From assembly GCF_000716675.1 (NCBI RefSeq), contig NZ_JNXT01000039.1:1-64000 (forward strand): a stretch of DNA of 64,000 nucleotides, in the 5' to 3' direction. The notes below the pieces were generated by a model. It searched no databases, was not told the DNA's origin, and saw only the letters and a list, made by a program, of their open reading frames with translations. Source of the DNA: Streptomyces alboflavus (GTDB lineage Bacteria > Actinomycetota > Actinomycetes > Streptomycetales > Streptomycetaceae). Every line of letters begins with the position of its first letter. Position 1 is the stretch's first letter. The position numbers and the translations under genes were made by a program. Below, one piece after another: positions 28,261 to 38,645 of the stretch.

Positions 28261-29157
28261 ATGATCGAGGCCCGTCATCTCCGTGTCCTGCGCGCCGTGG
28301 CCGCCACCGGCTCCTTCTCCGCGGCGGCCCGCGAGCTCGGCTGCACCCAGCCCGCCGTCAGCCAGCAGATGAAGGCCCTGGAGGCGTCGGTCGGCACGCC
28401 TCTGCTGATCCGCACCGGCCGCGAGATGCGCCTCACGCAGGCCGGAGAAGCCCTGGTCAGGCATGCCGCGGGGATTCTCGCCGGGCTGACCGCGGCCGAG
28501 GAGGAGGTCGCCGCCATCGCCGGGCTGCGCGCGGGCCGCGTCCGCCTCGTCTCCTTCCCGAGCGGTTCCTCCACCCTCGTGCCGGGCGCGCTCGCCGCGC
28601 TGCGCGCCGCGCACCCCGGCACCCGCGTCTCCCTGGAGGAGGCCGAGCCCCCGCGCTCGGTGGAGATGCTGCGCGAGGGCGACTGCGACGTGGCGCTCGC
28701 CTTCCGGTACGCGGGGGCCGCCGCCGCGGACGAGTGGGACGACCTCGTCGTACGGCCGCTGCTCGACGACCGGCTCGTCGGCCTCGTACCGGAGGAGCAC
28801 CGCCTGGCGAAGGCCGACAGCGTCACCATCGGTGAGCTGGCCGACGAGTCGTGGATCGCGGGCTGCCCGCGCTGCCGGCGCCAGCTGGTGGAGGTCTGCG
28901 AGAGCGCGGGCTTCGCACCCCGCATCGACTTCGCCACGGACGACTATCCGGCGGTGATCGGCCTGGTCGGGGCGGGTCTGGGGGTCGCGGTGCTGCCCGA
29001 GCTCGCGATCGAGTCGGTACGGCCCAAGGGGGCCCGCGCGGTGACGGTGGAGCCCGCCGTGCGCCGGGAGATCGTCGCGCTCACGCTGCCCGACCTGGCG
29101 CAGGTGCCGGCCGTCGCCGCCACCCTCGACCACCTGGCGCGGGCCGCCGCGCGCTGA
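28261..29157 (+). CDS. LysR family transcriptional regulator
   Basis: A 298-residue regulator. The winged HTH spans about residues 1-60 (HLRVLRAVAATGSFSAAARE, then TQPAVSQQMKALE), followed by a two-lobed effector domain. ATG 28261 starts directly at the HTH. Two cysteines in GCPRCRRQLVEVCE in the effector domain are notable and could sense redox or metal. Divergent from the MOSC gene across an 80-base region with a LysR-type dyad, so that gene is the best target candidate. Confidence 0.9.
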   Translation: MIEARHLRVLRAVAATGSFSAAARELGCTQPAVSQQMKALEASVGTPLLIRTGREMRLTQAGEALVRHAAGILAGLTAAEEEVAAIAGLRAGRVRLVSFPSGSSTLVPGALAALRAAHPGTRVSLEEAEPPRSVEMLREGDCDVALAFRYAGAAAADEWDDLVVRPLLDDRLVGLVPEEHRLAKADSVTIGELADESWIAGCPRCRRQLVEVCESAGFAPRIDFATDDYPAVIGLVGAGLGVAVLPELAIESVRPKGARAVTVEPAVRREIVALTLPDLAQVPAVAATLDHLARAAAR

Positions 29158-29199
29158 GGCGCACCCGCAGAGCCGGGGCACGCTTGAAGAAACGTTCCT

Positions 29200-29517
29200 T
29201 CAGGGCGTCGCGCCGCTGCCCGCCGCCGTGACCAGGCGGTTGCGGGCCCGGCCCATCAGTTCCTCGCGCTCGTCCTCGGTCAGCCCGCCCCACACGCCGT
29301 ACGGCTCGCGGACCGCGAGCGCGTGCGCCGCACACTCCGCGCGCACCGGGCAGCGCATGCAGACCTCCTTGGCCGAGTTCTCACGTGCGCTCCGTGCCGC
29401 ACCGCGCTCGCCCTCCGGGTGGAAGAAGAGCGAGCTGTCCACCCCACGGCAGGCCGCGAGGAGCTGCCAGTCCCACAGATCTGCGTTCGGTCCGGGAAGG
29501 CGGGAGAAATCTGCCAT
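29200..29517 (-). CDS. WhiB-like iron-sulfur transcription factor
   Basis: A 105-residue Wbl protein. Four conserved cysteines for a [4Fe-4S] cluster are at C23, C53, C56 and C62 (AACRG, then EVCMRCPVRAEC), followed by the GVWGG turn that contacts sigma factor and a basic DNA-binding tail. ATG 29517 has AGGAGA upstream; a longer frame adds 18 non-conserved residues. It is divergent from bldM. I cannot say which named Wbl member it is. Confidence 0.93.
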   Translation of the reverse strand: MADFSRLPGPNADLWDWQLLAACRGVDSSLFFHPEGERGAARSARENSAKEVCMRCPVRAECAAHALAVREPYGVWGGLTEDEREELMGRARNRLVTAAGSGATP

Positions 29518-29765
29518 TGCGTGTCTCCTGGTAGCCGTTCTGACGCGGATACGGTGCCCATGACCGTACATCTACTGTCTAAGGAGATGAAAATATGACT
29601 CATTGCGAATCTAGCCACAGACACCAGGAAAAGGGAAGAAAAGCCGCTAAATGGGGCATAGCTCTTGATGGCGCTCGTCGGGGCCCGTTGGGAGGGCGCA
29701 TCCGCCCGCGCCGCCTGTGCCGTGTCCGCGCCCTCACGTAGAGTGCCGAAGACGGCTGACTGACC

Positions 29766-29793
29766 CGTAACTCTTTCGAGTGACCGTCGTTGA
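29766..29793 (+). promoter_or_regulatory. bldM promoter matching the BldN sigma consensus
   Basis: CGTAAC at 29766-29771, a 16-base spacer and CGTTGA at 29788-29793 match the known promoter pattern of the developmental ECF sigma factor BldN, of which bldM is an established target. The transcribed leader contains a nested inverted repeat (GCGGTTGA at 29804-29811 with TCAACCGC at 29845-29852). Confidence 0.8.
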
Positions 29794-29916
29794 GAGTGCG
29801 GAGGCGGTTGAAAGAACAAGTGCTCGGGCAGGTGTCCGAGTGCGTCAACCGCACAGGTGACGACTTGTACCAGCCTGGAGGCTCAAGGTGACGCGCATCA
29901 GCTGCGGAGGACGGCC

Positions 29917-30528
29917 ATGACATCCGTCCTCGTCTGCGACGACTCCCCGCTCGCCCGAGAGGCGCTGCGCCGCGCGGTCGCGACCGTGCCCGGCGTCGAG
30001 CGCGTGACGACAGCGGCCAACGGCGAGGAAGTCCTCCGCCGCTGGGGCGCCGACCGCTCGGATCTGATTCTGATGGACGTACGCATGCCCGGACTGGGCG
30101 GCGTGGAGACCGTGCGGCGGCTGCTCTCGGCCGACCCGGGAGCACGCATCATCATGCTCACGGTCGCCGAGGACCTGGACGGGGTCGCGCTCGCGGTCGC
30201 CGCCGGGGCCCGCGGCTATCTGCACAAGGACGCCTCGCGCGCCGAACTGCGCGCGACCGTCACACAGGCGCTCGCCGACCCGACCTGGCGGCTGGCCCCG
30301 CGCCGGCTCCGCTCGGCCGAGATGGGCGCGGCGCCCACGCTCACCGCGCGTGAGATCCAGGTCCTCGAAGGGATGAGCCATGGCCGGTCGAACGCCGAGA
30401 TCGGCCGCGAGCTCTTCCTCTCCGAGGACACGGTGAAGACGCACGCCAGGCGGCTGTTCAAGAAGCTCGGTGCCTCGGACCGCGCGCACGCGGTGGCGCT
30501 CGGCTTCCGCTGGGGCCTGGTTCGCTGA
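29917..30528 (+). CDS. bldM: orphan response regulator BldM
   Basis: This 203-residue protein is the developmental regulator BldM (WhiK), needed for aerial hyphae and spores. The receiver domain (1-120) has D8/D9 and D54 of the acidic pocket and HKDAS near 106; the C-terminal LuxR-type HTH reads LTAREIQVLEGMSHGRSNAE onward. BldM is known to act as a homodimer or as a heterodimer with WhiI, independently of normal phosphorylation. ATG 29917 has GGAGG 9 bases upstream. No sensor kinase is adjacent. A BldN-type promoter lies 124 bases upstream. Confidence 0.95.
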   Translation: MTSVLVCDDSPLAREALRRAVATVPGVERVTTAANGEEVLRRWGADRSDLILMDVRMPGLGGVETVRRLLSADPGARIIMLTVAEDLDGVALAVAAGARGYLHKDASRAELRATVTQALADPTWRLAPRRLRSAEMGAAPTLTAREIQVLEGMSHGRSNAEIGRELFLSEDTVKTHARRLFKKLGASDRAHAVALGFRWGLVR

Positions 30529-30555
30529 GTGTGCTGTGGCGGGGGCATGGTGATT

Positions 30556-30579
30556 CCCGTCCGCCGTGCGGCGGACGGG
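30556..30579 (+). terminator. hairpin after bldM
   Basis: A perfect 10-bp stem (CCCGTCCGCC-GTGC-GGCGGACGGG) 27 bases after the bldM stop separates it from the sigma factor gene. Confidence 0.7.
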
Positions 30580-30794
30580 GCCATGGAGGCCCGCAAGCAC
30601 CCGCCTCGGGAGCGGCTTGTGGCGCTTCGCCGCCGATGCCGCATCCTTGAGGTGTGGAGTTCCTTGGGGACGAGTCGGCCGAGCGGGAGGGGAGGGTGCG
30701 GGAGGTGAGTTCCGGCGCACCCGCTCATAACGCTTCGATGCACAACTATGGACGCGGTGCCACAGATCAGTCAGCGCCAAGGCACCATGGACCG

Positions 30795-31370
30795 ATGCGC
30801 GATGACAAGACGACGGTGATCGGTGCCCTCGTCCTACGCGCCGTCGAGGGGGACGAGCAGGCCACGCACGACCTGTTGGCCCACGTCCACCCGCTCGCGC
30901 TGCGGTACTGCCGCACCCGGCTCTCCCGACTTCCCGGTGACGCGCGGCACTTCGTCGAGGACCTCGCGCAGGAGGTCTGCGTCGCGGTGCTGCTCGCGCT
31001 GCCGCGCTACCGGGACACCGGACGGCCCTTCGAGGCCTTCGTCTTCGCCATCGCCGCGCACAAGGTCGCCGACCTGCAGCGCGCCGCGATGCGCCACCCC
31101 GGTTCCACCGCCGTGCCCTCGGACGAGATGCCCGAGCGGCCCGACGACTCCCTCGGGCCCGAGGAGCGGGCGCTGCTCAGCAGCGACGCCGAGTGGGCCA
31201 AGAAGTTGCTCGCCAACCTGCCGGACAACCAGCGCGAGCTGTTGCTCCTGCGCGTCGCCGTCGGCCTCACGGCCGAGGAGACCGGGCAGATGCTGGGGAT
31301 GTCGCCGGGGGCGGTCCGTGTGGCCCAGCACCGCGCGCTGAGCCGCCTGCGGGCGCTGGCCGAGCAGTAG
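30795..31370 (+). CDS. shbA: ECF sigma factor ShbA
   Basis: A 191-residue sigma-70 family protein with region 2 (about 25-90: [20 protein letters not shown], then [15 protein letters not shown]) and region 4 (about 135-190: [20 protein letters not shown], then [19 protein letters not shown]). The sequence and the position before guaB fit ShbA, which in S. griseus drives transcription of hrdB, the principal sigma gene; it also corresponds to SigD of other actinobacteria. ATG 30795 gives the usual length. No anti-sigma gene is adjacent. Confidence 0.85.
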   Translation: MRDDKTTVIGALVLRAVEGDEQATHDLLAHVHPLALRYCRTRLSRLPGDARHFVEDLAQEVCVAVLLALPRYRDTGRPFEAFVFAIAAHKVADLQRAAMRHPGSTAVPSDEMPERPDDSLGPEERALLSSDAEWAKKLLANLPDNQRELLLLRVAVGLTAEETGQMLGMSPGAVRVAQHRALSRLRALAEQ

Positions 31371-31543
31371 TTTTTCCCCCACCCGCCCGCCCTTTCATCG
31401 CGCTGCGCGCTCGTCCTCAAACTCAAACGCCGGACAGGCTGAAAATGGGTCGAGGTCGGCGTGGGTGGTTCCCGTAGGGCGTGAACGGTGAGGGTGCGGT
31501 GGGGAGGGAGACGTTCACCACCCCGTGGGACACGGCCTCGCCC
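31371..31543. repeat. intergenic region with dispersed repeat fragment
   Basis: No gene. 31401-31447 carries a copy of the dispersed word CTCAAACGCCGGACAGGCTG with the flank CGCGCTCGTC, related to the element at 19778-19935. The remainder up to the terminator at 31544 shows nothing I can name. Confidence 0.65.
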
Positions 31544-31592
31544 TCCCGGCTCCGCCGGGATTCCTTCCCCCGGCGGAGCCGGGACCCTTTTT
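31544..31592 (+). terminator. rho-independent terminator upstream of guaB
   Basis: A near-perfect 16 to 17-bp stem (31544-31560 with 31568-31584) around GGCTCCGCCGGG, followed by CCCTTTTT: one of the few classical U-tract terminators in the window. It ends the shbA transcript. Three 10-bp TTCCGCCGCT repeats follow at 31590-31620. Confidence 0.8.
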
Positions 31593-31706
31593 CCGCCGCT
31601 TTCCGCCGCTTTCCGCCGCAGCGGTGCCCAGCCCGCACGGCACATCACGGCGATGCCAAGCCGCCCCCGGCCCAAGGGGGGCCACCCCGCCACAGCGCAG
31701 CTGTAG

Positions 31707-33317
<1,611 letters not shown>

Positions 33318-33424
33318 TCGATTCACCGGCGTGACGTGTCGCCGCCGCAACCGGTGGCCACGCGCGTGTCGGGGATACTGGAACGGCATACGGAGCGCCA
33401 TAGGAAAGCTGAAGGGCCACACAC

Positions 33425-34549
33425 GTGACTGAGATCGAGATCGGCCGCGGCAAGCGCGGCCGCCGGGCGTACGCCTTCGACGACATCGCCGTCGTGCCGA
33501 GCCGGCGCACCCGGGACCCCAAGGAGGTCTCGATCGCCTGGCAGATCGACGCCTACCGCTTCGAGCTGCCCTTCCTCGCGGCCCCCATGGACTCCGTCGT
33601 GTCGCCGCAGACCGCCATCCGCATCGGTGAGCTCGGCGGCCTCGGCGTGCTGAACCTCGAAGGCCTGTGGACGCGGTACGAGGACCCGCAGCCGCTGCTC
33701 GACGAGATCGCGGAGCTGCCCGCCGACGAGGCCACCCGCCGCCTCCAGGAGATCTACGCCGCTCCCATCAAGGAGGAGCTGATCGGGCAGCGCATCAAGG
33801 AGGTGCGCGACTCCGGAGTCGTCACCGCCGCCGCCCTTTCGCCGCAGCGCACCGCGCAGTTCTCCAAGGCCGTCGTGGACGCGGGCGTGGACATCTTCGT
33901 GATCCGCGGCACGACGGTGTCGGCGGAGCACGTCTCCGGTGCCGCCGAGCCGCTGAACCTGAAGCAGTTCATCTACGAACTCGACGTCCCCGTGATCGTC
34001 GGCGGCTGCGCCACGTACACCGCCGCCCTGCACCTGATGCGCACCGGCGCGGCCGGTGTCCTGGTCGGCTTCGGCGGCGGCGCCGCGCACACCACGCGCA
34101 ACGTCCTCGGCATCCAGGTGCCGATGGCCACCGCCGTGGCCGACGTCGCCGCGGCCCGCCGCGACTACATGGACGAGTCCGGCGGCCGGTACGTCCACGT
34201 CATCGCCGACGGCGGCGTCGGCTGGTCCGGCGACCTGCCCAAGGCCGTCGCCTGCGGCGCGGACGCCGTGATGATGGGCTCCCCGCTGGCGCGCGCCACG
34301 GACGCGCCCGGCAAGGGCCACCACTGGGGCATGGAGGCCGTCCACGAGGACGTGCCGCGCGGCAAGAAGGTCGACCTCGGCACCGTCGGCACCACTGAGG
34401 AGATCCTCACCGGCCCGTCGCACATCCCGGACGGCTCGATGAACTTCTTCGGAGCGCTGCGCCGCGCGATGGCCACCACGGGCTACAGCGAGCTGAAGGA
34501 GTTCCAGCGCGTCGAGGTCACGGTGGCGGACTCGCAGCACCGCCGCTGA
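33425..34549 (+). CDS. guaB3: GuaB3 family IMP dehydrogenase-related protein
   Basis: A 374-residue paralogue of guaB without CBS domains. The barrel and phosphate-binding parts are kept (FLAAPMDSVVSPQTAIRIG, IADGGVGWSGDLPKAVACGA), but at the active-site loop the expected GPGSICTTR reads GFGGGAAHTTR, with His222 in the place of the catalytic Cys. It is therefore unlikely to be an ordinary IMPDH. This is a known actinobacterial family whose role is not settled. GTG 33425 with a modest ribosome site; 107 bases after guaB. Confidence 0.92.
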   Translation: MTEIEIGRGKRGRRAYAFDDIAVVPSRRTRDPKEVSIAWQIDAYRFELPFLAAPMDSVVSPQTAIRIGELGGLGVLNLEGLWTRYEDPQPLLDEIAELPADEATRRLQEIYAAPIKEELIGQRIKEVRDSGVVTAAALSPQRTAQFSKAVVDAGVDIFVIRGTTVSAEHVSGAAEPLNLKQFIYELDVPVIVGGCATYTAALHLMRTGAAGVLVGFGGGAAHTTRNVLGIQVPMATAVADVAAARRDYMDESGGRYVHVIADGGVGWSGDLPKAVACGADAVMMGSPLARATDAPGKGHHWGMEAVHEDVPRGKKVDLGTVGTTEEILTGPSHIPDGSMNFFGALRRAMATTGYSELKEFQRVEVTVADSQHRR

Positions 34550-34572
34550 CCGCTGCACGGGGCTTGAGCAGC

Positions 34573-34610
34573 AAGGAGCCCGGACCGCCTGTCGGCGGCC
34601 CGGGCTCCTT
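34573..34610. terminator. bidirectional terminator between guaB3 and the convergent gene
   Basis: An 11-bp stem (AAGGAGCCCGG with CCGGGCTCCTT) with an inner CCGCC/GGCGG pairing lies between the two convergent stops. Confidence 0.8.
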
Positions 34611-34655
34611 GGCGTTCCGGGTCCCGGTCGTGTTCGCCGGGGCGCCCTCGACGGC

Positions 34656-35249
34656 CTACTGCGAGGCGCGCTTGGCGCTGCCGAAGGCCGCGAAGGCGGC
34701 TATGGCGAAGAACACGTACGTCATCGCGTCGGCGTCGTGCTTCCACGCCTCCTGCACGAAGTCGAAGTGGTCGAAGAAGACCTCGGTGAAGTCGAGGTTC
34801 AGCTTGTCGGCGATGACGATGGAGGCGCCGACGAGCTGGCCCAGGTACACCGCGCCGAGCGAGAAGACCGCGGCGAGGGCGCCGACCGCCGGGTTCGGGC
34901 CGCCCACCTTGCCCGCGGCCAGACCCACGACGAAGCCGACGCCGACCGCCGCCCAGCCGATCTCGTGCTCGGTGGCGCCGATGATGCCTCCGTAGACGCC
35001 GGCGGCGACCAGGGCGGCGACGAGGGCGGCCACCACGCCGAGGCCCACGTTGCCCCGCGCGGCCGGGGGCGGCGGCGGGAAGCCACCGGGCTGCGGCTGC
35101 TGCGGGAAGGGGTTGTACGGCTGCTGCGGCTGCTGGCCGTAGGGCTGTTGCGGCTGCTGCGGGTAGCCGTATCCGGGCTGGCCGCCGTGCGGCTGCTGCG
35201 GCTGGCCGTACGGCTGCCCGCCCTGGCCTGGAGGCGTGGGCTGCGTCAT
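34656..35249 (-). CDS. Pro/Gln/Tyr-rich small membrane protein
   Basis: A 197-residue protein. Residues 1-65 are low complexity, with repeats such as PYGQPQQPHGG and PQQPQQPYGQQ. The rest has four hydrophobic helices (about 70-92, 97-115, 120-145, 175-192). No catalytic motif is visible and I do not recognise a specific family. Such Q/P/Y-rich cytoplasmic tails on small membrane proteins are common in actinobacteria and sometimes mark polar-growth or secretion proteins; nothing here proves that. Confidence 0.8.
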   Translation of the reverse strand: MTQPTPPGQGGQPYGQPQQPHGGQPGYGYPQQPQQPYGQQPQQPYNPFPQQPQPGGFPPPPPAARGNVGLGVVAALVAALVAAGVYGGIIGATEHEIGWAAVGVGFVVGLAAGKVGGPNPAVGALAAVFSLGAVYLGQLVGASIVIADKLNLDFTEVFFDHFDFVQEAWKHDADAMTYVFFAIAAFAAFGSAKRASQ

Positions 35250-35350
35250 CTGGTGTCCCCCTGGGAAGTGAGCGCACTGGTGTGCGGTAAGTGACTGGAT
35301 CCGCACGGTAGCAGCAGCACGCGAAGGGCCCCAGGGGGTTGTGTGTGGGA

Positions 35351-36604
35351 TCAGAGGCGGTGGGCGGCGCCCGCCGGGGTCGCGCCCCTCGTGTCGAGCA
35401 GGAGCTGGGCCTTCACGGCGAGGCCCTGGAGGTCGTAGGTGCGGTGGTGCTGGAGCAGGATCGTCAGGTCGGCGTCGGCGGCCGCTTCGTAGAGGGTGTC
35501 CGCGCGGGGCACGGGATGGCCGAGAACGTTCCAGTGCCCCACGTAGGGGTCGTGGTAGCTGACGGCGGCGCCGAGCTCCATGAGGCGGACCGCGATCTCC
35601 TGGGCGGGGGCGCCCTGCTGGTCGGCGACGTCCGGCTTGTAGGTGACGCCGAGGAGCAGCACGCGGGCGCCGCGCGCGGACTTGCCGTGCTCGTTGAGCA
35701 GGGTCGCGGCGCGCTGGATCACATAGCCCGGCATCCGGTCGTTGACCTGCTGGGCCAGTTCGACCAGGCGCAGGGGGCGCAGGCCGCGCGCGGGTCCGGG
35801 GACGTCCAGGGGGACGCCGTGGCCGCCGACTCCGGGGCCGGGCCGGAAGGCCTGGAAGCCGAACGGCTTGGTCTCGGCGCAGCGGATGACGTCCCACAGG
35901 TCGATGCCGAGGTCGTGGCAGAGCACCGCCATCTCGTTGACCAGCGCCATGTTCACGTGCCGGTAGTTGGTCTCCAGGAGGTGCACGGTTTCGGCCTCCC
36001 GGGGGCCGCGCGCGCGGACGACCTTGTCGGTGAGACGGCCGTAGAAGGCGGCGGCGGACTCGGTGCAGGCGGGGGTGAGGCCGCCGATGACCTTGGGGGT
36101 GCCCGCGTAGCCGTGGGTGCGGTTGCCGGGGTCGAGGCGGGCGGGGGAGTAGGCGAGGTGGAAGTCGCGTCCGGCGCGCAGGCCCGAGCCCTCTTCGAGG
36201 AGGGGGCGCAGGAACTCCTCGGTGGTGCCGGGGTACGCGGGCGACTCCAGGATGACCGTGGTGTGCGGGCGAAGGCGGGCGGCGAGGGCGCGGGCGGCTT
36301 CGGCCACCTGGTCGAGGTCGAGCGAGCCGTCCGCGGCCGGGGGCGTGGGGGCGCAGATGACGGCCGTGCGGACGCGGCCGAGTTCGGCGGGGTCGGTGGT
36401 CGGCCGGAAGCCCCCCGAGAGCATCCGGCGGACGTCGGCGGCGGTGAGGGTCCCTTCGGTGCCGTCACCCGGAAGGCGGCCCCCGGCCAGGTCGGGTGCG
36501 CGGCCGGGGTCGTAGCCGATGGTGGCGATGCCGCCGGCGGCGGCGGCCTGGGCGAGGGGCAGGCCGAGGTGGCCGAGACCGATGACGGCGAGGTCAGCTG
36601 GCAT
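35351..36604 (-). CDS. UDP-sugar dehydrogenase-like protein lacking the catalytic cysteine
   Basis: A 417-residue protein of the UDP-glucose/UDP-N-acetylmannosamine dehydrogenase family. The NAD domain starts VIGLGHLGLPLA at residue 6, the central dimer helix holds ETNYRHVNMALVNEMAVL, and the C-terminal UDP-binding domain contains LGVTYKPDV. In active enzymes the loop reads GVGGHCIPVD; here it reads GVGGHGVPLD, with Gly263 (codon at 35816-35818) instead of the nucleophile Cys. Oxidation to the acid is therefore unlikely, though binding or a partial reaction is possible. It is divergent from glpD. Confidence 0.85.
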   Translation of the reverse strand: MPADLAVIGLGHLGLPLAQAAAAGGIATIGYDPGRAPDLAGGRLPGDGTEGTLTAADVRRMLSGGFRPTTDPAELGRVRTAVICAPTPPAADGSLDLDQVAEAARALAARLRPHTTVILESPAYPGTTEEFLRPLLEEGSGLRAGRDFHLAYSPARLDPGNRTHGYAGTPKVIGGLTPACTESAAAFYGRLTDKVVRARGPREAETVHLLETNYRHVNMALVNEMAVLCHDLGIDLWDVIRCAETKPFGFQAFRPGPGVGGHGVPLDVPGPARGLRPLRLVELAQQVNDRMPGYVIQRAATLLNEHGKSARGARVLLLGVTYKPDVADQQGAPAQEIAVRLMELGAAVSYHDPYVGHWNVLGHPVPRADTLYEAAADADLTILLQHHRTYDLQGLAVKAQLLLDTRGATPAGAAHRL

Positions 36605-36713
36605 GGCGGTGAGCCGTCCTTCCCAATAGCCGGGGCGGATATAGCCAAAGCGGGACGTTCGCGCAAGCCCTGTGGACAAGATGGGCGAGCGCAATGTCAG
36701 ACTAGGAGTAAAT
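36605..36713. other. upstream region between the dehydrogenase-like gene and glpD
   Basis: First part of a 334-base intergenic region. I see only weak promoter-like words, for example CAATGTCAGACTAGG around 36692-36706, upstream of the small frame at 36714. No clear operator palindrome was found. Confidence 0.3.
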
Positions 36714-36899
36714 ATGACCGATTTGCGGGATTGGGCCCCTCCCGGCATCGGAGTGTTGGCGGCGGTTTCCGCGCTCGCGGAGGTTCCCGGTGGCCCCGCT
36801 GCTCCCGGCAGACACAGCAGCCACAGCGGACTCATCGGTCCCGAGGTTTTCCACAGGCCGTGGCCGAACTCGGCGGGCGCGACCAGAATCTGGGCATGA
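36714..36899 (+). CDS. possible small ORF upstream of glpD
   Basis: A 61-codon frame, MTDLRDWAPPGIGVLAAVSA at its N terminus, with AGGAGT perfectly spaced before ATG 36714. It ends 40 bases before glpD. It could be a small protein or a leader ORF coupled to glpD expression. I recognise no family, and the composition is not decisive. Confidence 0.35.
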   Translation: MTDLRDWAPPGIGVLAAVSALAEVPGGPAAPGRHSSHSGLIGPEVFHRPWPNSAGATRIWA

Positions 36900-36938
36900 T
36901 GTGAGCGCGACCACACCCGAAAAGCACGGGAGGCAGCG

Positions 36939-38645
36939 GTGAGGACAGCGACTCTTGGCCCGGCGGAGCGCGCCGAGGCACTCGCGGGCATGGCCGAGCA
37001 CGAGCTGGACATTCTTGTCGTGGGCGCCGGCGTGGTCGGCGCGGGCACCGCGCTCGACGCCGTCACCCGCGGCCTGAGCACTGGTCTGGTCGAGGCCAGG
37101 GACTGGGCGTCGGGCACGTCGAGCCGGTCGAGCAAGCTGATCCACGGTGGCCTGCGCTATCTGGAGATGCTGGACTTCGCGCTGGTGCGCGAGGCGCTGA
37201 AGGAGCGCGGCCTGCTCCTCGAACGGCTCGCGCCGCACCTCGTGAAGCCCGTCCCGTTCCTGTACCCCCTCCAGCACAAGGGCTGGGAGCGGCTGTACGC
37301 GGGCTCGGGCGTCGCGCTCTACGACGCCATGTCGATGGCGCGCGGCCACGGCCGCGGCCTGCCGACGCACCGCCACCTGACCCGCCGTCACGCCCACCGC
37401 GTGGCCCCGTGCCTGAAGAAGGACGCCATGGTCGGCGCCCTGCAGTACTACGACGCGCAGATGGACGACGCCCGCTATGTGGCCACCCTCGTGCGCACGG
37501 CCGCGGCGTACGGCGCGAAGGCCGCCAACCGCGCCCGGGTCACGGGCTTCCTGCGCGAGGGCGAGCGCGTCGTCGGCGCCCGCGTCCAGGACGTCGAGGC
37601 CGGCGGGGAGTACGAGATCCGCGCCAAGCAGATCGTGAACGCCACCGGCGTGTGGACCGACGACACCCAGGGCATGGTCGGCGAGCGCGGCCAGTTCCAC
37701 GTGCGGGCGTCCAAGGGCATCCACCTGGTGGTGCCGAAGGACCGGATCAACTCCTCGACCGGGCTCATCCTGCGCACGGAGAAGAGCGTGCTCTTCGTGA
37801 TCCCCTGGGGAAGGCACTGGATCATCGGGACCACGGACACCGACTGGGACCTGGACAAGGCCCACCCGGCCGCCTCCAGCGCGGACATCGACTATCTCCT
37901 GGAGCATGTGAACTCGGTGCTCGCGGTGCCGCTCTCGCGCGACGACGTGCAGGGGGTGTACGCGGGCCTGCGGCCGCTGCTCGCCGGGGAGTCGGACGCC
38001 ACCAGCAAGCTGTCCCGCGAGCACACGGTCGCCCATCCCGCGCCGGGCCTGGTCGTCGTCGCGGGCGGCAAGTACACGACGTACCGCGTCATGGCCAAGG
38101 ACGCGGTCGACGAGGCGGTGCACGGTCTGGACCAGCGGGTCGCGGACTGCGTCACGGAGGACATCCCGCTGGTCGGGGCGGAGGGATATCGCGCGCTGTG
38201 GAACGCCCGCGCGGGCATCGCGGCGCGCACCGGTCTCCATGTGGTGCGCGTGGAGCACCTGTTGAACCGGTACGGCTCCCTGGCGGAGGAAGTGCTCGAG
38301 CTGGTCACCGCCGACCCGTCCCTGGGCGAGCCGCTCGCGGCGGCCGAGGACTATCTGCGCGCCGAAGTCGTCTACGCCGCGTCGCACGAGGGCGCCCGCC
38401 ACCTGGACGACGTGCTCACCCGCCGCACCCGCATCTCCATCGAGACCTTCGACCGCGGCACCCGCAGCGCCCGCGAGTGCGCGGAGCTGATGGCGCCGGT
38501 GCTCGGCTGGGACAAGGACCAGATCGAGCGCGAGGTCCAGCACTACGAGAAGCGGGTGGAGGCCGAGCGCGAGTCGCAGCGCCAGCCGGACGACCTGACG
38601 GCGGACGCGGCGCGGCTCGGGGCGCCGGACATCGTGCCGCTGTAG
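36939..38645 (+). CDS. glpD: aerobic glycerol-3-phosphate dehydrogenase
   Basis: A 568-residue FAD enzyme that oxidises glycerol-3-phosphate to dihydroxyacetone phosphate and passes electrons to the membrane quinone pool. The FAD-binding motif DILVVGAGVVGAGTALDAVTRG begins near residue 27 in pieces; TSSRSSKLIHGGLRYLE is the family signature, and IIGTTDTDWD and GGKYTTYR are further conserved blocks. GTG 36939 has GGGAGG upstream. The usual glpF and glpK genes are not adjacent, so this is a stand-alone copy. Confidence 0.94.
   Translation: MRTATLGPAERAEALAGMAEHELDILVVGAGVVGAGTALDAVTRGLSTGLVEARDWASGTSSRSSKLIHGGLRYLEMLDFALVREALKERGLLLERLAPHLVKPVPFLYPLQHKGWERLYAGSGVALYDAMSMARGHGRGLPTHRHLTRRHAHRVAPCLKKDAMVGALQYYDAQMDDARYVATLVRTAAAYGAKAANRARVTGFLREGERVVGARVQDVEAGGEYEIRAKQIVNATGVWTDDTQGMVGERGQFHVRASKGIHLVVPKDRINSSTGLILRTEKSVLFVIPWGRHWIIGTTDTDWDLDKAHPAASSADIDYLLEHVNSVLAVPLSRDDVQGVYAGLRPLLAGESDATSKLSREHTVAHPAPGLVVVAGGKYTTYRVMAKDAVDEAVHGLDQRVADCVTEDIPLVGAEGYRALWNARAGIAARTGLHVVRVEHLLNRYGSLAEEVLELVTADPSLGEPLAAAEDYLRAEVVYAASHEGARHLDDVLTRRTRISIETFDRGTRSARECAELMAPVLGWDKDQIEREVQHYEKRVEAERESQRQPDDLTADAARLGAPDIVPL

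Noticed and set aside
29595..29741. 48-codon frame with AAGGAGATG upstream between the WhiB-like gene and bldM
   Set aside because: The site is good, but the frame lies in the AT-richer divergent promoter region, the peptide has no recognisable features, and the ribosome-like word can be explained by promoter sequence of the minus-strand gene. Left as unproven.
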